The notes beneath the pieces were generated by a model that saw only the letters and a program-made list of their open reading frames with translations, was not told the DNA's origin and did no database searches. The translations under genes were made by a program, and so were the position numbers. This document shows positions 12,901 to 21,306 of a DNA stretch of 64,000 nucleotides, piece by piece (within the stretch, counting starts at the first letter, position 1; the number at the start of each line of letters is the position of its first letter). Source of the DNA: Gavia stellata (taxonomy: Eukaryota; Chordata; Aves; Gaviiformes; Gaviidae); NCBI RefSeq assembly GCF_030936135.1, contig NC_082603.1, positions 34,080,329-34,144,328 of the forward strand, given 5' to 3'.

Positions 12901-14324
12901 CTTGGAGACAAAGATCTTGTCAGCCTGTTTACAAAGTGCTCCACAAGCCATATCAGGAGGTCTAGCAGAAGTTATTGCTTCGCCCTACAAGTCGTGCCTC
13001 GCATACGGCCAGGCCCTAGGTGACGGTGATATTAATAGCAGTGCAATACCGCGCTTAAAGTGTCTGCTCAGCATTTAGAGGGAGATTCAGATTAGGGACC
13101 TCAAGGAATCCCCATGACAGGGACAGCTGAGATATATACTGTTTCCCAAGAGGCAGGAGAGAGATGGGTGGGTCTCACGTTCTCCCTGTGACCACTGCAA
13201 ATAATTCCATCCGACCGATCTCGCTGTGACAAAGTGACGCTCCTTTGGTCCCGTGGGAGATCATCCTCTTATGCCCTTAAAAAGTGCTCGCTGCTATGCT
13301 TACGTTCAATCCTGCGGCCAGACATGGTCTGCCAGCCAAGAGAGAGGATAATTGCACCTCGTCACAAGGCGGGAGGCCAGGAGTGCGTGGAAGGTACACC
13401 AAAACTTCTGCTTCTTTCCAAATAATAAAAATGAGGCAATTTTAATTTTGAGAATGAAGCCAAAGGAAAAAGAAAAGGAAAATAAACCCCACCTTTTGGT
13501 GCCATGAATTCCATGGCATCATCATGAAGGTAGAAGAAGAGATGCAGAAGGAAGATAAAGAGATCAGAGTATCAGAATTATTACAAATATTGCCGGTGGC
13601 AGTGCCTGTTCCCAAGGCTGCCTGCCATTTCTCAACGATAAGATCCAGGTTTTCAGTTGATTTTTTTTTTCTATTTGTGCTGGAAAGCTCCTCGCTATTT
13701 TTTGCTTTAGCCTCCAAGATATTCATGCTGAAGGGTTCAGCCATTTCTATGAATGAGGTTACAGAAAACTATAAACAAAGCTGTTTTGATGAGGAAAGAC
13801 AAATGCTGGGGTTGTTTAAGGTTTGCCACACTACCCAAGAGTGTGCCCTTTGACACACCTATGAAAATCCAGCCAAATTTAGCCAAATTGTAAGTCTCTG
13901 AATAACTATGGCTTGCATATAATCAGTGTGTCTTCACTAGAGTCTGGCAGCTCCAAGGGTGGAAGCATACTGTAAAAAGCCAGTGAGTCTCATAACTAAG
14001 GTAGAAGTACATATTTTTCATGCGATCGGTAAAAAGTTTGATGCTGAACGTAATGAGAGGTGCAATCCTGTACTCTTTGACACCCGAGATAAGTGATGTC
14101 AATAGCTGTTCCAGCCTCCTGAGGGTTCCTGAGGGTCTAATCTGGCATCTGCTGCTGAGGCAAATCCGCGCTCGCTCCAGTGCAGGGTACTGCTGATGGA
14201 AGACGATATTGAAAGCAAAAGCAAGTTAAAAAACATGAGAGGGCATCTGATGCTATTTTTAGAAACATTCTTCAGATTATCCTAAAATTATAGAAAAAGT
14301 GCAAGTAACGCAATAATCGTATTT
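9931..14324. other. Intergenic DNA, no gene recognised
   Basis: Mostly AT-rich DNA with no ORF that I can connect to a protein. The overlapping frames at about 12300-13080, on both strands, sit in a GC-richer interval and do not look like exons of any family I know. The interval holds a 15-T run at 11435-11449. No RNA gene was recognised. Confidence 0.55.
11435..11449. repeat. Poly(T) run
   Basis: Fifteen consecutive T residues with no flanking retroposon sequence that I can recognise. Confidence 0.9.
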
Positions 14325-14374
14325 GATGGTTGGACTCGATTTTAAGGGTCTTTTCCAACCTAAATGATTCTATG
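14325..14374 (+). mobile_element. Very short CR1 3'-terminal fragment (about 50 bp)
   Basis: Only the terminal part of the CR1 3' UTR is present: 'gatggttggactcgat', then 'ttttccaacctaaatgattc' and a single 'tatgg'. A small deletion removes the 'gatc' seen in the other copies. The fragment is either an extreme 5' truncation at insertion or the remnant of a longer copy. Confidence 0.85.
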
Positions 14375-17300
14375 GTCTTCCCATTAGCTGTGCATAGCTA
14401 AAATATAACACAGAAAGAGAAGAACCGTGGAAGAATGAAGAGATCAAGAAACGTGAATTAGAAATTTGTAGCCTTCGTTTCACAGCATGGGCATGTTCTT
14501 TTATCCATAAGAATGAAAAATGCTTACTAATCCATATGGTCTTGATTCAAGAGAGAACCATGGGTATTCAAAGAATTCCTTAAACGTGTTTCAAATGTAG
14601 TTTGCCTCTCATTCACAATTTGCTAGGAATACCACCCAGTGAACCATGTCACTCCTTAACGGAGTTCCCCCCTGAACTGGGTGCCACGCTGCTAAGAGGT
14701 TATCCCAGTTACCGTAGAGGCAAAGGAGACATGCCGAGGGCATCAGGTTGCTGGAGTAAGGAAAGCTCATCAGCCTAGAGCTAGGATGAGGTTGTGAGCC
14801 TACGGGACGACGATTTCTGGAAAAGGCTCCAGCACACCTGCCTACTGCCCAGAATCAGTCCATATGGGAAAGCCCAGCAGAAACCTTGGTAACGCTCAGC
14901 TGTGGTACGGCAAGAACAGGATGAATACTCTGACGTCTGCTGTGGCTGGTGAACTATTAACACTCTAACAGGCTGGTTCTCTTACAGGTAATTACGTGAT
15001 TATATAAAGGTCATGACTTATAAATTGCCACAGACTGCTGGACAAGTGGTTAAACAAAAAGCCATGCCATCTGCTTTTACGGTTATATTAATCCCAAACT
15101 GGTTGATTGCAGCTTTCCTACACTGTCTTCACTCTCTTCTACATTGTGATAAATCATGTCTGTTATTTTTCCTATATCGTGAACTTCCGTTGTAACGTCA
15201 TGCTCCCACAGTGGTTCTGTTTCAGGAGAAACAAGATGTGCTGAGATGCCCTTGCACCCAGACTCCAAATAGCTCTTTCTAGTGAAGGTAAGAAAATGCC
15301 AGAGTACCAGACAGCTCTGCAGGGGCAGGTTTCGGGCTTTGCCTCCCATTTTCTCTCTCTGGGTCTAGCAGGAGCAGCAAACCAAGATCTTGGGGATCTT
15401 CCATCATCTTCCAGCGCCCAACCCACCCCTTGCTGGGACCGTCTCTTCTCCATGGCCGGGGTGCCTCTGCCTCTCCCCCTGATCAACACATGCTTAAAAA
15501 TTTCAGCCCTGCAATGATGATAGTTTGAAGCCTACGAGTTTGTTTTCTTCCTTCCATCATCTTTTAGCAAGAATTTAGTATAAAATTAGCTGACCTGAAA
15601 GGAGACCGCCCCAATGGTGCTGTGATACAGCCACGCTGCTAGCACCAGGCTTCTTCAGTCCTGAGCTGTACAGCTGGGTACAACGCTCACTTGAAATCCC
15701 ACACCGCACGCCTGATGGATTTCATTAAAAATATTATCTGGTGATGATGGTGCTGTGGAAAGAACGTTCTCATAGGCACACTTAGAGACCCGGGTTGGGG
15801 AGGGAGGAGACCAAGGCATGTTTTCCATCTTCATTACTGTTTGTAATCTATAGGGGAATGACTGATTAGGTGGACAGACGTTGCACTGGCTATGAGATAA
15901 AACTTGGAGTCTACAGCCTTATAGGCGCTACCATGCGATACATGTGAAAATGGGCACATACGAGGAGTACAGTCGTAAGAACAGGGTTATACAAATGCTC
16001 TCCCCATCAGCAATTAATGAAGGATGTTCAAGGAACAGTTATTTCCAACGTACAACACAGTTTGTAATCTGCATACAAGGAAACAAGGTATAGAGAAGCA
16101 GTTTCCACACGCATTAATCAATTGCTTCTTGGAATATTCCATGCTAAATCAAGGAATAAGAGATGCTACCCTTGGCTTAATCCTAACATGTCAATATGTT
16201 CAACACGTAACTGTCGTGAGTGAGCAAAGATCAATCTCATTGAGAAGGCAAGAACTGTAACCAAAACTAACACGAAGACGTAACTTCCAGAGAAAACATT
16301 TAAAAATATAATGAGAGGGATGGGGAACTAAACATGAGAATCAACATGGGGAAATTAAGCCCTTCAGACTTAGCCTGTGTACAGCTTACTGATGACCACA
16401 ATCAAAATGAAGGCCAATAGAAAAGGAGTCAGACGAGAAAGTAAAAACAAATCGCACAAATTGGGAGATACAATAGGAAGACCGCAGCAAAGCAAAAGAT
16501 AATAGCCTCATGCAAACTTCTGTTTTCTCTATTTTTAGTCTGGATTTATACTGGAAGATGACATTTAGTCATTGCTTTGAGGTTAGAAATGAGAGCCACA
16601 AAGATTTTCTCAGTTCCTTTCTTGATGAGTGGCTGACCTGTCCGGGGGTTACTGGCTGCACGGTTTGCACCCCACCAGTTAGCGAAGGGCTCCGGACCGG
16701 GAGGGAGGATCGGGCAGAAAGTATGAGGCTGCCAAACAAACATTCTGTCTACCTTATTATCTTTTGGAGCGTATATTGGATCGCTTGCAGGCGTGAAGAT
16801 TAGTATCATAAAAGAAGTGCCACTTTCAAGGAGATTTTCCAAAGGTCAGACCGTGCTTTTTCAACATATGATGCTCCCGATTTACTAGGAGAGTGCAGGG
16901 ACTTGCTACAAAGCGAAGCAAACGCAGCAGCCTAGGGGTACCACAACAGAGACCTCTGTGTTCATATGGATCTGTACCTGTATATACAGCTAGATGACAG
17001 TTTTTAAAATATAAATTAAATATTTATCTGTGAAGGAACTTTAGAAGATACATCAATAATGTCATGATCTCTACAGCGGGATATATGCAATTAATAAACC
17101 GTGTTGAATCATACGCCACAGAAATAGTGCTTTGCTTTGGTGCCGTCACATGTACCAGCTATTCTGGAGACATCTCACTTGTTCTGTTTCCCAGCGTTGC
17201 CATACACTGACCTATTCGGCATCTGCATATGCTGCTATCAAAAGCATGTTTACTCCCACCATGGCTCTGGGATTTGTATCTGACGTGTTCCTCTTCTTCC

Positions 17301-19779
17301 CATACTCCAGCACTTAAATTCCAGATTCATTCTTTACTTGCTCTTTAAAAAAAAGGGACATATTTCTAGGGTGGCCTCATTTTTGCAGATTTTAATGGCT
17401 GCATTATTTATGCCTGAATGCTGTTAGTGTAGTTGAGACTTCATCTCTTCTCTTCTTGGCATCTTACCGGTCCTTTCCCTCTCCAGCCTGCAGCACGTAT
17501 ACACTCCGCTTCTGGGGATGCCACAACCCTACAGCACCAAGCAAGGGCAATCCTCCTCTGCTCCAAGGCTTATTCTAAAGCCTGAGGAGACCGATTTAAT
17601 CCACAGCTGCGTCAGCCTGAAATCTGAGTGTGTCAACGACCAGCCTGGTTTGAGAGGGCAATAAACATCAGGTTGTCTGAACTGGCAGTTTTGACTGATG
17701 TCCTGTGACTCCGAAGATCATACAATCTGAATTTTGGGGTTTTTTTAGATAACCTAGTCTTTTTTCCCTGTGGCATTTTGGAGGGGGTTATTTCCTATTT
17801 TTCTTTAAATATTTTGATGCGTGAAAGTAAGCGCGGGTACGACTAATTCAGGAATGGCACCACTTGGGTTACAATTCTGCATCGGGTCTGCTTTCCACAT
17901 CACCCTCATAAATACAGGAGACGAGGAGGCTGCAGGGTGGAAGGAAGGGTTGCTGGCTGCTGCCGTGCTGAAAGCTGGCTAGCTCGTCTGGGGAGGCAGC
18001 GGTGTAGGCATGAAGCATATGGGAACTCCAGGAGTCGTCCGGGTTTGCCTCGAGGGCTGTAGAATAAATGAGTTTAGATTGTACACGAAAATGTTAAACC
18101 TGTTCAGTGGGTTCCCTCGCCATGAGCAGGATCCCGGGGCTTTGGAACCAGAAGGACAATTGCCTCATTCATTTCCTGAGGTTAGTTTGTCCAAAAAAAA
18201 AAAAAAAAAAGAAGACTATTTGTAGCATTCGCCCCGTGATTTCGTGATCGGGTGCATGAATTGGATGACTTGGATAGCGGGAAATTCAGTGGTGTTGCTA
18301 ATGCACCTAGCTACTGACTTAGCTCCAGCTGTGACCTTGATTTGCTAATTTTTTGTGTAACAAAGTTCACAGAGATGGAGTTTTCTTTTCAAACATGCAG
18401 CTAAGGTCAGAAATAAAAGAAAAAAAATATGGGTAGTTTAGCCAAGATATTTGAAAACCACTCAGCTTTTCACTGTAATTTAAAACCTTTGCATCCTACA
18501 CTAGTGAATCTAATAAAAAACCCATTAAATGTAATACGAAAATGACTAGTGCTAAGAGCGAATTTGGCTCAGTTTTGCTTCTCTCTCTTGGGCCCAGGGA
18601 AAATATTCCAACAGAAGTCCAAAAGCTTCAGCATGTTGGAAAGAAAATTCCTTGTCTTTCAGGTAGCAAATGCTGCTTCAGCAACAGAAATACAAGATAC
18701 CGATCATGGCAGCTTTGAAAGCCGTCGTTTTGGTTTAGATTGCTTTTGCTGAACCAGAAGTCCTCCTCAGGAACACCGAAAAAAAATATATTATGTTAGA
18801 CCCGTAACCACCTAAATGAACAAAAGCCAGGGATAAACTGATACGGCTTTTGCGTAGCAAGAATTAAATTTCGTTTATTAAAACCAAATGAAAGAGAGCT
18901 TTGCTGACGTCCCCTAGAAGAACAGCGGCAGGTAAAAACCTGACCCCGAGAGATGCCAGCGGATGCTGCCTGCTGCGGGACACGAGTGACTCCGGAAGGA
19001 CGCTGTTAAAAAAATTAACTGGTGAAGTGGATATCGAAGCCATCTAGCCACTCCAAGTCAGATTTATTTAAAAATTGTATACACTCGCAGGGTTTTGACA
19101 TAAAGCGTGAAATAATGAAGAGTAAATCTAGAGGGTGTGTATTTCGTACATGCTGAGTATTTGGGTCCTTGGGCTCGCCGACTGCTGGGCAGGAATCGCT
19201 GCCAGGCGCCGCATAAAGGGACCCCTGCTTCCATTTGGCAAATTTATTCCCCTGTACGTGTTTTTCTAATACAACCCAACGTGTACGCAAGGCTTCTGGC
19301 GTGTTCCTAACGAGGCGCGCGATGAGGAGGGAAGGTGTAAGGTGTGAAGAGGACGAGGGACTGAGAAAGACGCTGCCACATATCACCCGGTGCAGGGGGA
19401 AGAGGCTTCCAGGGCCGATGGCGTTACGAGCCGAGGTTGTGGAAAGAGGTTTCTCTGCGTCGCCCCTAACCTGGCTTTGTTCCTACCCCAACGCATCGTC
19501 TCTCAAAGGGGACGCTTCTCCAGGGGTCTCGGCTTGTTGGGTTCTCCGTGCCGCTCTGCCCGGGCGGAGGGCTGTCGGTTTTGGGCCATGGAGGGGGCTA
19601 GGCTTTGCGTGGGCCCCTTTCGTTTCTTTATTTTCCACCCCTGATGCACGATAAAGGCTTTCTCAAGCCTCATGGCTTGACACAAGTCCGTGCTGCCCGG
19701 GGAGGGATGCCTTCGCGCTCTGGGTTGCGAGAGGAGAGGGGAACGTTGCACTCTGATTTAAAAGAAAAGAGTAGGCTTT
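14375..19779. other. Proximal 5' flank of CACHD1, no gene recognised
   Basis: No coding feature is supported. The distal part is AT-rich. From about 19,140 CpGs become more frequent (for example 'gaggcgcgcgatgagg' near 19312), forming a shore before the main CpG island. Minus-strand frames at 19015-19386 and 19503-19751 have no family resemblance. An 18-A run lies at 18193-18210. Confidence 0.55.
18193..18210. repeat. Poly(A) run
   Basis: Eighteen consecutive A residues. The upstream 100-200 bases do not resemble a retroposed gene or SINE that I recognise, so this is listed as a simple repeat. Confidence 0.9.
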
Positions 19780-19830
19780 AAAAAAAAAAAAAAAAGGTCA
19801 AAAAAAGTTCCAAAAAAAGTGGGAAAAAAA
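19780..19830. promoter_or_regulatory. Poly(dA) tract and three A7 tracts at 12-bp spacing, upstream edge of the CpG island
   Basis: A 16-A run (19780-19795) is followed by A7 tracts at 19800-19806, 19812-19818 and 19824-19830, separated by 5-bp spacers (gttcc, gtggg). Long poly(dA:dT) tracts are known to resist nucleosome wrapping, and A-tracts repeated near the helical period bend DNA. The cluster ends only about 25-50 bp before the CpG-dense sequence begins, so a role in setting the promoter's nucleosome-free edge is plausible. The sequence shows the tracts; the role is inferred. Confidence 0.5.
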
Positions 19831-20290
19831 GTTTAAAGGAAGGAGCAAGCGTGGCGACTTCTCACGACTCCGCTCACGGCCGATGAAGCAAACGCTTGCG
19901 GTTGCCGCTGCCGCAGCGCGGGCTGCAGCCCCAGCCCCTGCCGTGCCCCCCCGGGCGCGCTCCCCCCGCAGCAGCCCCGCTCCCCCCCCCGGCTCCGCGG
20001 GGGGCAGCGCGGCCCTCCCGCGGGCAGCGGGCGGGGCGGGGAGGGGGGGCCCGGCCCGGCCCCGCGCTGCCCCCGCCCGCAGCGCGGCGGCACCAGACGC
20101 CTCCCTTTCCCCGCGGCGACTCCGATCCCGGCCCCGCCGCTCCCGCTCCTCCTCCGCTCCGCAGTTTGCGTCTCTCCGCAGCCGCCGCCGCGCTCAGTCA
20201 GCGGCGGGGCCGCGGCGCGCAGTGTCCCCGGAGCCGGGCGCGCAGCGCGGGGCGCAGCGGCCGCCCGCCGAGCCGCCGCCGTCGCCCTGC

Positions 20291-20317
20291 ATGGCGACCG
20301 CCCCGCCGCAGCCCTAG
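20291..20317 (+). other. Upstream ORF of 8 codons in the CACHD1 5' leader
   Basis: An ATG at 20291 (context ctgcATGg: G at +4, T at -3) opens a frame reading MATAPPQP and ends at TAG 20315-20317. That leaves 99 nt before the CACHD1 ATG. It is in frame with the main ORF, so this TAG also rules out any N-terminal extension of CACHD1 upstream of 20318 in unspliced mRNA. A longer same-frame ORF starts at an ATG at 19883 and shares this stop; it matters only if transcription starts upstream of 19883. Whether the uORF is in the mRNA depends on the true start site. Confidence 0.45.
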
Positions 20318-20416
20318 CCGGCCCCCGGGGCCCGGGGGAAGGCGGCGCGGGAGTCGCGGGGCGGGGGGGGGGAAGTTGGCCGGAGGCGGTGCCCGCGGCT
20401 CTCCCGCCGCGGCAGC

Positions 20417-20629
20417 ATGGCGCGGGGCGGCGGGCGGCAGGAGGCCGCCGCCACCACCGCCCGGGGCCGCCGCCCGCGGGGCCGGGGGCCGCTCGGCCTC
20501 CTCTGCCTGGCGCTGCTCTGCGGGCTGGGCGCCGCCGAGGCGGAGTTCTCCATCCTGGACGAGGCGCAAGTTCTGGCCACCCAGATGAGGAAACTCGCCA
20601 CCGAGGAGCTGGGGGTCGTCACCATGCAG
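20417..20629 (+). CDS. CACHD1: CACHD1 coding exon 1 (signal peptide and start of ectodomain)
   Basis: This exon encodes the first 71 residues of cache domain containing 1, a type I membrane protein related to voltage-gated calcium channel alpha2delta subunits. Published work links it to CaV3/CaV2 current modulation and, in zebrafish, to Wnt receptor complexes. Residues 1-24 are Arg/Gly-rich, residues 25-40 ([16 protein letters not shown]) form the hydrophobic core of a signal peptide, and cleavage is likely near residue 42. The mature part '[18 protein letters not shown]' followed by 'EELGVVTMQ' is nearly identical to mammalian CACHD1. The ATG at 20417 has a strong context (A at -3, G at +4), and an in-frame stop lies upstream at 20315. 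The exon ends CAG|gtacgg at 20629/20630, phase 0. The N-terminal, pre-core segment differs from and is slightly longer than the human one as I remember it, which is usual for signal peptides. The VWA and Cache domains lie in later exons outside this window. Confidence 0.93.
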
Positions 20630-20659
20630 GTACGGCCCGGCCCGGCCCGCGCCTCGCCT

Positions 20660-20800
20660 GGTTTTCCCTCCCTCCCTCCCTCCCTCCTCCACACGCTCTT
20701 CCCGATTCCTGTTTCGCCCTTTCTTCCTTCATTCCTTTCTCTCTTTCCTCCCCCGATTCTTTTCTTCTTCGCAAACTTTCCCTCCCCCTTGCGCGGGTCG
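20660..20800 (+). repeat. Polypyrimidine tract with (CCCT)n start, just after the exon 1 donor
   Basis: From 20666 the + strand has a CCCT microsatellite of about five units. It continues with long C/T-only runs (for example 'ccctttcttccttc' and 'tttctctctttcctccccc'), broken by few purines. Homopurine/homopyrimidine DNA with mirror symmetry can adopt triplex (H-DNA) structures. The tract begins about 30 nt after the splice donor. Confidence 0.8.
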
Positions 20801-20802
20801 CC

Positions 20803-21306
20803 CGGCTCCCCTCAGCCCGGCTCCCCTCAGCCCGGCTTCCCCCGGCCCCGCTCCCCTCAGCCCCGGCTCCCCTCAGCCCCGGCCCGGCTCCCCTCAGCCC
20901 CGCTCCCCTCAGCCCCGGCTCCCCTCAGCCCCGGCCCCGCTCCCCTCAGGCCCGGCTCCCCTCAGCCCCGGCCCCGCTCCCCTCAGCTCCGCTCCCCTCA
21001 GCCCCGGCCCCGCTCCCCTCAGCCCCGGCCCCGCTCCCCTCAGCTCCGCTCCCCTCAGCCCCGGCCCCGCTCCCCTCAGCCCCGCTCCCCTCAGCCCCGG
21101 CCCCGCTCCCCTCAGCCCCGCTCCCCTCAGCCCCGGCCCCGCTCCCCTCAGCCCCGCTCCCCTCAGCCCCGGCCCCGCTCCCCTCAGCCCCGCTCCCCTC
21201 AGCCCCGGCCCCGCTCCCCTCAGCCCCGCTCCCCTCAGCCCCGGCCCCGCTCCCCTCAGCCCCGCTCCCCTCAGCCCCGGCCCCGCTCCCCCCGGCCCCG
21301 GGCCGG
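20803..21306 (+). repeat. GC-rich minisatellite in CACHD1 intron 1; 15/21-bp units, higher-order 36-bp period
   Basis: The core CTCCCCTCAG occurs 26 times. Units are 15 bp ('gctcccctcagcccc') or 21 bp (the same plus 'ggcccc'). From about 21069 to 21284 they alternate perfectly as six identical 36-bp higher-order copies, while the 5' part (20803-21068) is more irregular. The minus strand has GGGG runs separated by CTGA, AGC or CC spacers throughout, satisfying the G3+N1-7 quadruplex pattern many times over. Stop-free frames of several hundred codons on both strands are by-products of the repeat. The array starts 174 nt after the exon 1 donor. Expect length polymorphism, poor sequencing coverage and assembly collapse here. 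Confidence 0.95.

Noticed and set aside
18193..18210. Poly(A) tail of a processed pseudogene
   Set aside because: The upstream sequence contains no recognisable coding remnant and no target-site duplication was evident.
19883..20317. 144-codon + strand ORF upstream of CACHD1 as a separate protein
   Set aside because: Low-complexity Ala/Pro/Arg translation of a CpG island. It probably starts upstream of the transcript, and at most its last 8 codons act as a uORF.
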